Assembly (NCBI GenBank): GCA_038230695.1
Contig: JBBRMT010000064.1
Location: 1 to 20,004 of the forward strand
Source of the DNA: QHBQ01 sp038230695
GTDB lineage: Bacteria > Chloroflexota > Chloroflexia > QHBQ01
DNA length: 20,004 nucleotides
Direction: 5' to 3'
Part shown: positions 7,191 through 14,464 of the stretch, piece by piece
Layout: each line of letters begins with the position of its first letter
How positions within the stretch are numbered: position 1 is the first letter of the stretch
Position numbers and translations under genes: made by a program
The notes under the pieces: generated by a model
Told to the model about the DNA's origin: nothing
The model's database searches: none
The model's input: only the letters and a program-made list of their open reading frames with translations

Positions 7191-8009
7191 ATGGCCTTTG
7201 AGAACCCCGCACTTAACGATAAGACATTCAAGCAAGCGATTGCCCAATCGCAAGTGGGCTACGGACAACCCGGTTATGGGCAGCCTGCCTACACACAACC
7301 CGCTGAGGTAATGACTACCACTGGCACATATGCGATTACTGCCGCCCTGCTGATGCTGGTTATCGCGGGCGCGTTGATCGGCTGGACCCAGGTGGAGACC
7401 ATCCCCTACAGCGCCTACGGAGGCACCACCTGGATACCCACTTCGATCCCCTCCTGGCTGCTGCCTGCGCTGATCGGCACCTTTATTCTCGCCATCGCCG
7501 CTTCATTCTTCCCCAAAGCCTCGCCGATCATCGCCCCCATCTACGCTGTGGGCGAAGGGTTGGTGATTGGAGTTATCTCGCGGCTCTATGATGCCCAGTT
7601 CAAGGGTATTGTGCTGGAGGCGATGCTGGCGACCATTGCTGTGTTCATAACCATGCTATTCCTCTACAGCACGCGCATCATCAAGGTTACGAACAAGTAC
7701 ATTATGGTGGTAGCGGCAGCCACGATGGGCATCTTCCTGGTTTATCTGGTTGGCTTCATCCTCTCGCTATTCGGGGTACACTTCTACGCTATCAGCCAGC
7801 CCACCCCCTGGACAATCGGCATCAGCCTGTTTGTTGTCATCGTCGCCGCGCTTAACCTTCCAGTGGACTTCAACTTCATCGAGCGCGGAGCGCAGGCAGG
7901 CGCACCCAAGTATATGCAGTGGTATGGCGCGTTCGGCCTAATCGTTACCATCGTCTGGATCTATATCTCCATCCTGCGCCTGCTGGCTCTACTGCAGTCG
8001 CGGCGGTAA
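7191..8009 (+). CDS. Bax inhibitor-1 / YccA family membrane protein (BaxI_1 type)
   Basis: The start is ATG 7191, with GGAG at 7180-7183. The 272-residue protein opens with MAFENPALNDKTFKQAI, typical of the bacterial BaxI_1 group. A short Gly/Tyr/Pro/Gln-rich tail follows (YGQPGYGQPAYTQPAE, about 24-39), then seven hydrophobic helices. Supporting marks are the cluster FFPKASPIIAPIYAVGEGLVIGVIS, the segment LPVDFNFIERGAQAGAPKYMQWYGAFGLIV near the end, and an Asp/Glu-containing last loop. Related proteins are thought to leak Ca2+ or protons across membranes and protect from stress; the bacterial role is not well defined. It is a single gene behind its own strong promoter, convergent with trxB. 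Confidence 0.88.
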   Translation: MAFENPALNDKTFKQAIAQSQVGYGQPGYGQPAYTQPAEVMTTTGTYAITAALLMLVIAGALIGWTQVETIPYSAYGGTTWIPTSIPSWLLPALIGTFILAIAASFFPKASPIIAPIYAVGEGLVIGVISRLYDAQFKGIVLEAMLATIAVFITMLFLYSTRIIKVTNKYIMVVAAATMGIFLVYLVGFILSLFGVHFYAISQPTPWTIGISLFVVIVAALNLPVDFNFIERGAQAGAPKYMQWYGAFGLIVTIVWIYISILRLLALLQSRR

Positions 8010-8035
8010 ATGGGGGTTGAATACCGAAGGTGAAG

Positions 8036-8069
8036 TTAAAAAGCAGGGGCGCACCGCTGGTGCGCCCCT
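8036..8069 (-). terminator. Strong intrinsic terminator for trxB, between convergent genes
   Basis: AGGGGCGCACC (8045-8055) pairs perfectly with GGTGCGCCCCT (8059-8069) around GCT. Read on the - strand, the stem is followed by GCTTTTTAA, a classic U-tract. It lies between the stop of the Bax-inhibitor-like gene (8009) and that of trxB (8100). The stem could also stop + strand transcripts. Confidence 0.85.
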
Positions 8070-8099
8070 AATCATGCTTAATACCCCATTGCTACTGGC

Positions 8100-9122
8100 T
8101 TACCAATTGTGTGGCGTAACCATCTCCACTGGGTGATGCTCGGCGATGGCAATCTCAGATTCGAGGTACTTCTCGGCATCCATCGCCGCTTTGCAGCCGG
8201 AGCCAGCCGCGGTGATCGCCTGGCGATAGCGAATGTCGAACACATCACCCGCCACGAACACGCCGTGGATGTTGGTGTGGCTCTCGCCATGCAGCCGGAT
8301 GTAGCCTTTCTCGTCCATGTCTACTTTGTCTCTGAATACGCTGGTGTTCGGTTCGTGGCCGATGGCGACGAACACACCGCTTACTGCCAGGTCGCGGATC
8401 TGGTCGGTGATGATGTCGCGCACCCGCAGGCCGTTTACATCCTCTTCACCCAGAATCTCCTCGATGGCGGTGTTGAACATAACCTCAATCCTGGGATTTT
8501 CCAATGCCCGCTGCCGCATGATTTTCGAGCCACGGAAGGCATCGCGGCGATGGATTAGCGTAACCTTGTTGGCAATGCGGCTGAGGTAGAGCGCCTCCTC
8601 CAGCGCCGAGTCGCCGCCGCCGATGACTGCCACATCCTGACCGCGATAGAAGAAACCATCGCAAGTGGCGCACGTAGATACGCCGCGCCCGCGCAGCCGC
8701 GTCTCGCTGGGTATATTCAACCACTTGGCCGCCGCGCCGGTGGCAATGATCACCGCATCGGCAGTGTAGGTGTCGCTATCGGTGCTGAGGTTGAAAGGTC
8801 GCTTGCTAAAGTCTACCCGCTCCACATCCTGGTCAATTACCTTCGCGCCGACTCTTTCAGCCTGCGCCCGCATCGCGGCCATCAGTTCAGGCCCCTGGAT
8901 GCCTTCGGCGAAACCGGGGAAGTTCTCTACATCACTGGTCAGCATCAACTGGCCGCCATAGGTCAGTCCCGCGATAACCGTGGTATCCAGATTGGCGCGG
9001 GCAGCATAAATGGCGGCGGTCAAACCCGCCGGGCCGCTGCCCACAATCACAACCCTTTTCATATGCTCTGGCCCTTCATGCGTGGGCGCTGCGGGGTCGA
9101 AATCTTTTACATCTATAGCCAT
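8100..9122 (-). CDS. trxB: Thioredoxin reductase (NADPH)
   Basis: TrxB moves electrons from NADPH through FAD to thioredoxin in the cytoplasm. From the chosen start (ATG 9122, GAGG 8 bases upstream) the protein has 340 residues: FAD-binding GSGPAG at 28-33, the redox pair CATC at 151-154, NAD(P)-binding GGGDSA at 168-173, HRRDAFR from 191 (the arginines that favour NADPH), and a second FAD motif GDVFDIRYRQAITAAGSG near the C-terminus. ATG 9062 (MKRVVIVGSG, with GAAGGG 9 bases upstream) is a serious alternative that removes a 20-residue, poorly conserved N-terminal extension. A promoter is predicted at 9193-9220. No thioredoxin gene lies beside it. Confidence 0.95.
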   Translation of the reverse strand: MAIDVKDFDPAAPTHEGPEHMKRVVIVGSGPAGLTAAIYAARANLDTTVIAGLTYGGQLMLTSDVENFPGFAEGIQGPELMAAMRAQAERVGAKVIDQDVERVDFSKRPFNLSTDSDTYTADAVIIATGAAAKWLNIPSETRLRGRGVSTCATCDGFFYRGQDVAVIGGGDSALEEALYLSRIANKVTLIHRRDAFRGSKIMRQRALENPRIEVMFNTAIEEILGEEDVNGLRVRDIITDQIRDLAVSGVFVAIGHEPNTSVFRDKVDMDEKGYIRLHGESHTNIHGVFVAGDVFDIRYRQAITAAGSGCKAAMDAEKYLESEIAIAEHHPVEMVTPHNW

Positions 9123-9192
9123 AATCATTGCCTCGTTTCTCATCTCCATCAGGGCGACCAACTTTTCGCCCCTTCTCGGTTGCCCTACCTAT

Positions 9193-9220
9193 ATTGTACC
9201 ATCTTTATTGCAATTAACAA
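9193..9220 (-). promoter_or_regulatory. Probable promoter of trxB
   Basis: On the - strand, TTGTTA (forward 9215-9220) and TACAAT (forward 9193-9198) are 16 bases apart. The leader would carry a GGGCGA/TCGCCC hairpin (forward 9152-9171) related to the GGGGCGA palindromes elsewhere in the window. Confidence 0.5.
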
Positions 9221-9422
9221 AGTTTTCATGGTGAGTACGTTATCCGTTGCTGCATCAACTACCATTAGCCATAACGGATGCGCTGTTCTGTCGTTTAATA
9301 TCATCGCAGGGGTCAACGCGCTACCAATAACGCAATAACAATTCTGCTTGGCCCTGATAACGACAAGATGTAAAGCGCCTGGGGGTGAAAACCTTCGGGA
9401 TTTGAAAGGAGAAACAGAACAA
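9221..9422. other. Non-coding stretch upstream of the YflT-like gene
   Basis: No gene was found in the 300 bases between trxB and the stress-protein gene. No clear sigma70 promoter reads towards 9423. GTTTAA (9293-9298) and GGGTCA (9310-9315) only loosely recall a general-stress promoter. A GC-rich piece at 9379-9400, just before the ribosome site, could fold weakly. Confidence 0.4.
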
Positions 9423-10022
9423 ATGACTCAGGTAAATCAAGTAACTACTACCAACAACCCCGGCACGGTGATCGGCGTATTCACCAGCGAAATGACGGCG
9501 CAGAATGCGATCAACAACCTGGCCGCAGCTGGCTTCGACCGCAACAGCGTGGGCGTAATTGCCCGCAACAACAAGTCAGTTGACAATGTAACCACCTCGA
9601 CCGGCACCAAGGCGGGTGAGGGCGCGGCTAGCGGCGCAGTGACTGGCGGCGTACTCGGCGGTCTGGCTGGGCTGCTAGTCGGTCTGGGCGCGTTGGTTAT
9701 CCCTGGTGTTGGCCCGGTCATCGCAGGTGGGGCGCTGGCAACCGCGCTGGGTAGCGCAGGGGCGACTGCAGCCGCAACCGCCGCCACGGGCGCGGCGATT
9801 GGCGTAGTTGGCGGTGGTATCGTCGGCGGGCTGATCGGCCTCGGCATCCCTGAGAGCGAGGCCCGCGTTTACAACGAGCGCTTCATGGCTGGCGATATTC
9901 TGGTCAGCGTCGCTGCTGGCGTGCGTGCTGCTGAGGCGCAGAACGTTATGATGCAGAGCGGCGCAATTGACCTTCGCAACCAGCCCGGCACCAGTACAAC
10001 CACCACTTCCACTGCAATGTAA
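9423..10022 (+). CDS. YflT-like general stress protein with glycine-zipper region
   Basis: The start is ATG 9423, with AAAGGAG ending at 9411; the frame is open from 9348 but lacks an earlier ribosome site. The 199-residue protein begins with a YflT-like (heat-induced stress protein) alpha/beta unit: GTVIGVFTSEMTAQNAINNL and GFDRNSVGVIAR. A long Gly/Ala-rich part (about 65-145) with repeated GxxxG patterns follows (GGVLGGLAGLLVGLGALVIPG, AIGVVGGGIVGGLIG). A second conserved unit, IPESEARVYNERFMAGDILVSVAAG, completes it, and the tail is Thr/Ser-rich. The Gly-rich part resembles a membrane-inserting hairpin. Exact function is unknown; regulation by stress is suggested by family only. Confidence 0.82.
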   Translation: MTQVNQVTTTNNPGTVIGVFTSEMTAQNAINNLAAAGFDRNSVGVIARNNKSVDNVTTSTGTKAGEGAASGAVTGGVLGGLAGLLVGLGALVIPGVGPVIAGGALATALGSAGATAAATAATGAAIGVVGGGIVGGLIGLGIPESEARVYNERFMAGDILVSVAAGVRAAEAQNVMMQSGAIDLRNQPGTSTTTTSTAM

Positions 10023-10042
10023 AACTGCTGGCGAATAAAGAA

Positions 10043-10070
10043 ACCCCGGCGCAACTGCGTCGGGGTCTTT
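10043..10070. terminator. Bidirectional terminator between the stress gene and tRNA-Thr
   Basis: ACCCCGGCGC (10043-10052) pairs with GCGTCGGGGT (10057-10066) with one G-U pair. CTTT follows on the + strand and TTTCTTTATT on the - strand. It serves the gene ending at 10022 and the tRNA whose 3' end is at 10078. Confidence 0.82.
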
Positions 10071-10077
10071 GTGTGCC

Positions 10078-10152
10078 TGGAGCCGACGAGGGGGCTCGAA
10101 CCCTTGACCTGCTGTTTACGAAACAGCTGCTCTACCACTGAGCTACGTCGGC
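10078..10152 (-). tRNA. tRNA-Thr (anticodon CGU)
   Basis: On the - strand the acceptor stem GCCGACG pairs with CGTCGGC. The D arm is GCTC-AGTGGTA-GAGC. The anticodon arm GCTGT-TTCGTAA-ACAGC gives anticodon CGT, which reads ACG (threonine). The T arm is AAGGG-TTCGAGC-CCCCT with one A-C mismatch. The discriminator is T, and the 3' CCA is encoded at 10080-10078. No intron or variable-arm extension is seen. A perfect consensus promoter lies just upstream. Confidence 0.96.
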
Positions 10153-10168
10153 CTGCATTTGCTGCCCT

Positions 10169-10197
10169 ATTATAACCCAGCACTGTTTTCTTGTCAA
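10169..10197 (-). promoter_or_regulatory. Consensus sigma70 promoter of tRNA-Thr
   Basis: On the - strand TTGACA (forward 10192-10197), 17 bases and TATAAT (forward 10169-10174) are perfect. Transcription would start near 10162, about 10 bases before the mature tRNA. It is back to back with the promoter at 10213-10242. Confidence 0.9.
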
Positions 10198-10212
10198 CTT
10201 GGGCAGAGGGTA

Positions 10213-10242
10213 TTGCATAAGTTTGCATTTATGTGCTATAAT
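10213..10242 (+). promoter_or_regulatory. Promoter for the leader RNA and glycine-zipper gene
   Basis: TTGCAT (10213-10218), 18 bases and TATAAT (10237-10242) give a predicted start near 10249, exactly where a long-range stem of the leader begins. The -35 is weak (3 of 6). Confidence 0.55.
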
Positions 10243-10248
10243 GGGATT

Positions 10249-10417
10249 GTTGGAAAGCAGCAGCCTGCGGCAGTTTGCTGAAACAAAACCGCCGCACCAC
10301 TCGTCTATATAATGTAGCTGTCGCGTAACTCTGGGCGGGTGCAACCTGCCCCGACAACATTTCCAACCCTCTGTTAAATTGATGAGAGGAATATTGGGCG
10401 AGTGTAACCCGCCCCGA
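10249..10417 (+). ncRNA. Structured leader RNA or small RNA with a duplicated hairpin (unknown class)
   Basis: The predicted transcript begins with GTTGGAAA (10249-10256), which pairs with TTTCCAAC (10360-10367) to enclose a 120-base domain. Inside are CAGCA/TGCTG (10258-10262 with 10276-10280) enclosing GCC-TGC-GGC, and TGTCG/CGACA (10319-10323 with 10352-10356) enclosing the hairpin GGGCGGGT-GCA-ACCTGCCC (10333-10351). A second copy of that hairpin, GGGCGAGT-GTA-ACCCGCCC (10396-10414), follows 63 bases later, each copy followed by CGA. A CCTCT/AGAGG hairpin lies between. It precedes the gene at 10461 by 43 bases. It matches no riboswitch I recognise. It may be a cis-regulator or an independent RNA. 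Confidence 0.5.
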
Positions 10418-10460
10418 AGAAGAACGCTTGAACCGTCACAACTCGAAAGGAGTTTATCCC

Positions 10461-10751
10461 ATGGCTGACAATCAGAAGCAGGACGAGCAGGTTGGCGCTA
10501 ACGCCGGGATGTGGACAGGTATCCTCGCTGGCGCACGCATCGGCACAGTTGCCCTCCCCATCCCCGTGATCGGCACCTTTGCTGGTGCGCTAATCGGCGG
10601 GATGCTGGGCAGCGAGGTTGGCAAGAATGTCGGCGGCGCGGTACTCAGCGGCGTACGTGCATTCGGTGATAGCATGAACCAGCAGGGCGGCGGCTCGAAC
10701 ATGAGCGGCGGCTCCACTGCCGAAGCGACCACGCCGGATGTTGCCAAGTAG
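10461..10751 (+). CDS. Small glycine-zipper protein of unknown function (96 aa)
   Basis: The start is ATG 10461, with GGAG at 10449-10452 and spacing 8; TTG 10428 would extend it without a ribosome site. The first 15 residues are polar (MADNQKQDEQVGANAG). A hydrophobic, glycine-spaced stretch of about 50 residues follows (WTGILAGARIGTVALPIP, then GTFAGALIGGMLGSEVGK and GGAVLSGV). The tail is Gly/Ser/Thr-rich. GxxxG spacing suggests two helices packing in or on a membrane. There is no signal peptide or cysteine. The composition resembles the Gly-rich core of the YflT-like protein 440 bases upstream. It has its own structured leader and terminators, so it is a deliberate single-gene unit. Confidence 0.75.
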   Translation: MADNQKQDEQVGANAGMWTGILAGARIGTVALPIPVIGTFAGALIGGMLGSEVGKNVGGAVLSGVRAFGDSMNQQGGGSNMSGGSTAEATTPDVAK

Positions 10752-10797
10752 CGCACCGCAGTCGCAAGTTGAATGCTGCAAGTTACAAGAATGGCGG

Positions 10798-10819
10798 GGC
10801 GCACTTAGGTGCGCCTTTT
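10798..10819 (+). terminator. Intrinsic terminator of the glycine-zipper gene
   Basis: GGCGCAC (10798-10804) pairs with GTGCGCC (10809-10815) around TTAG and is followed by TTTT. It is 46 bases after the stop. Confidence 0.85.
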
Positions 10820-10828
10820 GCCAAAGAG

Positions 10829-10861
10829 GGAGGGTACATCATTCGATGCGCCCTCCTTTTT
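10829..10861. terminator. Second hairpin between convergent genes, probably bidirectional
   Basis: GGAGGG (10829-10834) pairs with CCCTCC (10851-10856), with an inner ATC/GAT pair. TTTTT follows on the + strand and CTCTTT on the - strand. It lies 14 bases beyond the stop of the - strand propeller gene. Confidence 0.65.
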
Positions 10862-10879
10862 CAACTTTCAACTTTCAAC
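10859..10879. repeat. Three tandem copies of TTTCAAC
   Basis: TTTCAAC occurs at 10859-10865, 10866-10872 and 10873-10879. The third copy overlaps the TGA stop of the - strand gene (10875-10877). Confidence 0.8.
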
Positions 10880-13442
10880 TCCGTAACTGCGTAGTCACCC
10901 CTTTGTAGACGATCTGGCACATCTGGTCGCGCTGGATGTTCTGGTTGGGGCGGAAGGTATTATCGGGGTAGCCATTTATCACCCCTCTGGTGTGTGCGGT
11001 CTCGATTGCCAGGTAGAAGACGTTGTTGGGCGGCACGTCGCTGAAGGTTTGACCGCCGGGTGTGACCAGCGGATAGTGCGCGGCGTTGACTACCAGCTTG
11101 GTAAGCTGCCCCCGCGTAATCGGCAGGTTGGGCAGGTAGCAAGGGAAGCTTGCGCCATTGGCGGTGCAAGTATTGGCATCGTAGCCGTTGAGGATACCCG
11201 CGTGGTAGCCGGTTTCGATATAAAGCCAGGCGAAGTAAGTGGGCGGCACGTCGCTGAAGTCCTGCTGCCCACTAGGCGTATAAAACTGCAACCCGAAGCC
11301 CTTGACCACCACCTTGGCGAACTGCGCCCGTGTGGAGGTGGCGTTGGGGCTGAAGTGGGTGGCATCGGTGCCATTAACCACGCTGCGGCAGTTGAGATAG
11401 TGGATAGCCACGTAGAAGATATTACCGTTGATGTCCACGAAGGGGTTGGGGCAGTCGGTCGGCGTGGCCGATGGCACCGGCGTGTTGGTGGGCGGCTGCG
11501 GCGTATCGGTGGGTGGCAGTGGCGTATCGGTCGGCCCACCTGGGGTTTCTGTTGGCAGCGGCGTATCGGTAGGCGGCGGAGGGGTGCTGCTCGGCGGTGT
11601 GGTCGGGGTTGGTGTGGGGCAGCCGGGCGCATCGGGACACTGGGTTGAACCGTAGATGAGGAACTCGCCAAAGTTTGATGCGCCTACTGCGAATCCCGCT
11701 GTGCTGCTCACCATGCTGATGCCGTTTAGTTGCCCGATATTTGGCGCAGCCTGCTGCGTCCATCCTCCGTTCAGATAGTGCAGGAAGAAGCCGTTGCCGC
11801 CCGCCCAACCTGCGGTTGGATTAGTGAAATCAACACTGTAGAGTGGCGTTGTAACCGGGCTGGTGTAGGGATTCCAGGCGCTGCCATCGTAGTGCAGGAT
11901 GGTGCCGCCATCGCCAACTGACCAGCCATCATTACTAGCAACCATCTTGATCGCGTGCAGATTCTGTCCGCCGGGGGTGTTGACCAGGCTCCAGGCGCTA
12001 CCGTTCCAGTGCGCCGCCACCCCGCTGTTGCCCACCGCCCACACATCGTTGGCGCTGAGGATGCTCACTCCGTTGAGCGAAATCTGGCCGGTGGGCGAGT
12101 AGGCGGTTGCCGCCCATGTATTACCGTCGTAGCGCCAGATCGAGCCGTTCTTGCCCACCGCCCAGCCGCTGCCGTTGCTAATGTCTATACCGCTCACATC
12201 CCAGCCGAGCGTAGTGGTCAATGGTGTCCAAGAGCCATTTGCCCAGTGCATGAACACCCCATCGCTACCACCTGCCCACGCTTCGCCTGCGCTGATCATC
12301 TTGACACTGAACAGGCGGAAGGCTGGCCCGCGGCTAAGGGTGCGCTGCCAGTTGCTGCCGTTCCACTGGTAGGCGCTGGCGTAGTAGAAGCTGTCCTGGC
12401 CTGTATAGTAGCCGACTGCGAACGCATTTAGCGAATCCGCCGCGCTCACTCCGCTCATCGTGGCGATGTCGGGCAGGTAGCGATAGGCGCTCCAGCTGAG
12501 GCCGCTGCTCTGCAAGATGGTGCCATGGTCGCCGACAGCGGTGCAGTGGCTGGTATCGGGGCAGGCCAGGCCCAGCAATGCCCGCACCGATGGGTCAGTA
12601 ACCGCAGTCCAACTGCTGCCGTTGTAGTGGTAGATAAAGCTGCTATCGGTAACCGAAAAGTGGTGGCCGCCCACCGCCCAGCCGTCACTGGCGCTGAACA
12701 TATGCACCGCATCGAACTCTGCCGGTGCGCCGACTACCACCTCGTTCCAATTCGTGCCGTTCCACTGCCACATATCGCCATTGATTGCCCCCGCCCAGGC
12801 GTTGGTGGCGCTCAATACGCTTACATCGAATAGGCGAGTCTGTTCTGTTTCATGGTCAACCATCCAGGTGGTGCCATTATAGTGCAGGGTGGTGTCGCCC
12901 ACTGCCCAGCCCTCCGTGGGGCTGAGGAAGTTTATGCCATAGATATTCAGGTTGGTCAGGTTGACGCTGCTCCAACTGCTCCCATTCCAGTGCGCGGCCA
13001 CTCCTTGATAGCCCATCGCCCAGCCATCGGTAGGGGAAGCGAAGCGCACGGTGGTGAGATAGCCCGTAACCGGGCTAGTCACAGTGAGCCATTGACCTGC
13101 GCTGAGGTGCAGGATGGCGCCGCCCCCACCCACCGCCCATGCCTCGCTGTTGGAGATGGTGGTGACGCTGCCCAGTTGCTGGGTGGTAGGGCTGGGATAG
13201 TTGGTCCAGCTTGTGCCGTCATAGTGGTAAATGCTGCCGCCGGTGCCAACCGCCCAGCCAGTACCGTCGGCGCTGAAGGCCACCGATTGGTAGTCGGGGG
13301 CGTAGTCGTACCAGCGTGGCGCTTCGACAGGTTGCGCCTTGATGGGGCTGGCGTTCGCCGCGTTCCCCACCATCACTACTAGGCCAAGCGTAGCGATCAG
13401 CAGCGCAATCGCTGCCAGCGATACGCCTTTATTTCTCGACAT
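10875..13442 (-). CDS. Secreted multi-repeat propeller protein with Thr/Pro linker and three SLH domains
   Basis: The chosen start is ATG 13442 (AAAGG 7 bases upstream), directly followed by a signal peptide (MSRNKGVSLAAIALLIAT, core to about 28, then ANA). In-frame ATGs at 13457 and 13481 are weaker, and 13481 would overlap the upstream gene. The 855-residue protein has 13-14 repeats of about 45 residues with the core GWAVGxxGxILHYxGxxW (for example at forward 11890 and 13250). These predict a beta-propeller-like fold, similar in style to Ycf48/BNR-type repeats. A Cys-Pro-Thr-rich linker with (P)TDTPLP-type repeats follows (forward 11440-11640), then three SLH domains (TRAQFAK, TRGQLTK, QRDQMCQ). 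It would be held on the cell wall and display the propeller. Ligand unknown. It is 19 bases downstream of the GNAT gene, in one operon. Confidence 0.88.
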   Translation of the reverse strand: MSRNKGVSLAAIALLIATLGLVVMVGNAANASPIKAQPVEAPRWYDYAPDYQSVAFSADGTGWAVGTGGSIYHYDGTSWTNYPSPTTQQLGSVTTISNSEAWAVGGGGAILHLSAGQWLTVTSPVTGYLTTVRFASPTDGWAMGYQGVAAHWNGSSWSSVNLTNLNIYGINFLSPTEGWAVGDTTLHYNGTTWMVDHETEQTRLFDVSVLSATNAWAGAINGDMWQWNGTNWNEVVVGAPAEFDAVHMFSASDGWAVGGHHFSVTDSSFIYHYNGSSWTAVTDPSVRALLGLACPDTSHCTAVGDHGTILQSSGLSWSAYRYLPDIATMSGVSAADSLNAFAVGYYTGQDSFYYASAYQWNGSNWQRTLSRGPAFRLFSVKMISAGEAWAGGSDGVFMHWANGSWTPLTTTLGWDVSGIDISNGSGWAVGKNGSIWRYDGNTWAATAYSPTGQISLNGVSILSANDVWAVGNSGVAAHWNGSAWSLVNTPGGQNLHAIKMVASNDGWSVGDGGTILHYDGSAWNPYTSPVTTPLYSVDFTNPTAGWAGGNGFFLHYLNGGWTQQAAPNIGQLNGISMVSSTAGFAVGASNFGEFLIYGSTQCPDAPGCPTPTPTTPPSSTPPPPTDTPLPTETPGGPTDTPLPPTDTPQPPTNTPVPSATPTDCPNPFVDINGNIFYVAIHYLNCRSVVNGTDATHFSPNATSTRAQFAKVVVKGFGLQFYTPSGQQDFSDVPPTYFAWLYIETGYHAGILNGYDANTCTANGASFPCYLPNLPITRGQLTKLVVNAAHYPLVTPGGQTFSDVPPNNVFYLAIETAHTRGVINGYPDNTFRPNQNIQRDQMCQIVYKGVTTQLRS

Positions 13443-13461
13443 TTGTTTACCTTTCATCACC

Positions 13462-14394
13462 TTAAAACAGGGTGGCTCCACTGGGGATGTAGCGATCCAT
13501 CATCCCTAGCGGCCCGCTGCTGAGGAAGAAGCTATGGCCGGGGCCTATGCGCCAGCGCAGGTCGAGGAGTAGCCGCACTGCCTCGGCGTTGATGCTGGGC
13601 AGGTCGCAATGCACGTAGCCGAAGCCGCGTTGTGCCGCTAGCCCCAGCGCGTGCTTGAGCAGCGGCACGAAGTCGCCCGCTGCGCTGGCAACCACCGGCC
13701 CCAGCATCCCCCAGTTACTAAGATAAGCATAGCCGATCGGCTGGCCGCCACGCCAGTAAAGCTGACCACTGAAGCTGCCGCCACCCACATAGCCCAGCCA
13801 TAGGTTGTGGTCGGTGGGGCGCAGTGCGCCGCGCACCCGCATATCCAGTTCGTCGAGCGCCATAAGGGTCTGGCGGTCACTGGCGCTGCTGCCGCTGAAT
13901 GGCTGGATCACGATTTCGGCTGGCAACTGGAATCCCGTCAGCGCGGTCGGATTGCCCGCAATGCCCCAGATAGGGAAGCGGGCTACCATGCCAAACCGCT
14001 GGTAGAGGGCCAGGGCGCGGGGTTCATCGCTGGCATAAACAAAATGGGAGCGATACTGGCCGCGCCCATACTCCAGGGTGCGCTGCAGCAGGTTGCGCCC
14101 GATGCCGAACCCCTGCGCCTCCGGCCTGACCCAGAAGCCGCTCAGGAACCAGGTTGCCTCACGCAACACCGCGCTGCTCCATCCCAGCACCATGCCACTC
14201 TCATCTTCAGCCAACCACCAGCCATCTGCATCGTGCTGCATTACATAACGGCGCAGCCAGTCGTAATGCTCCTGTGGGCGCTCAACCTGTGGGCGGCAAG
14301 TGCGGCGGTCGAGATCCTGCACCGCGGCAAGAAAGGCGCGATGCAGCCCACCCAGGTCATGCTCGGTTGCTAGCCTATAGCGTATCTGCGACAT
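13462..14394 (-). CDS. Two-domain GNAT family N-acetyltransferase
   Basis: The start is ATG 14394, with GAGGG just upstream. The 310-residue protein has an N-terminal GNAT domain: MSQIRYRLATEHDLGGLHRA, then WFLSGFWVRPEAQGFGIGR, with the acetyl-CoA-binding QGFGIG at 94-99 and the FVYASDEPRALALYQRFGM block. A second half (from about 160) keeps GNAT-like features (LRPTDHNLWLGYVG, PIGYAYLSNWGMLGPV, HCDLPSINAEAVRLL) without a clear acetyl-CoA loop. This layout is common in GNATs where the second domain is inactive or shapes the substrate site. The substrate cannot be told. It is the first gene of an operon with the SLH propeller gene, an odd partner for a cytoplasmic enzyme. Confidence 0.88.
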   Translation of the reverse strand: MSQIRYRLATEHDLGGLHRAFLAAVQDLDRRTCRPQVERPQEHYDWLRRYVMQHDADGWWLAEDESGMVLGWSSAVLREATWFLSGFWVRPEAQGFGIGRNLLQRTLEYGRGQYRSHFVYASDEPRALALYQRFGMVARFPIWGIAGNPTALTGFQLPAEIVIQPFSGSSASDRQTLMALDELDMRVRGALRPTDHNLWLGYVGGGSFSGQLYWRGGQPIGYAYLSNWGMLGPVVASAAGDFVPLLKHALGLAAQRGFGYVHCDLPSINAEAVRLLLDLRWRIGPGHSFFLSSGPLGMMDRYIPSGATLF

Positions 14395-14464
14395 ATACCC
14401 TCATCTGTATTATTCCTTGCTGCTTAAAGGTTAGCCAGTGTGCCGTCGGCTATCATACTGGCAC

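Noticed and set aside
9293..9315. Sigma-B-like promoter (GTTTAA...GGGTCA) before the YflT-like gene
   Set aside because: The spacer is 11, not 12-14, and the -10 differs from GGGTAT; no sigma-B is known to be present.
10308..10313. Second TATAAT inside the leader RNA
   Set aside because: No -35 hexamer at 16-18 bases; probably chance in an AT-rich loop.
11440..11640. Repeated CGTATCGGT-type sequence resembling a CRISPR or tandem array
   Set aside because: It encodes the PTDTP-type linker of the propeller protein; the periodicity is codon repetition, not direct repeats with spacers.
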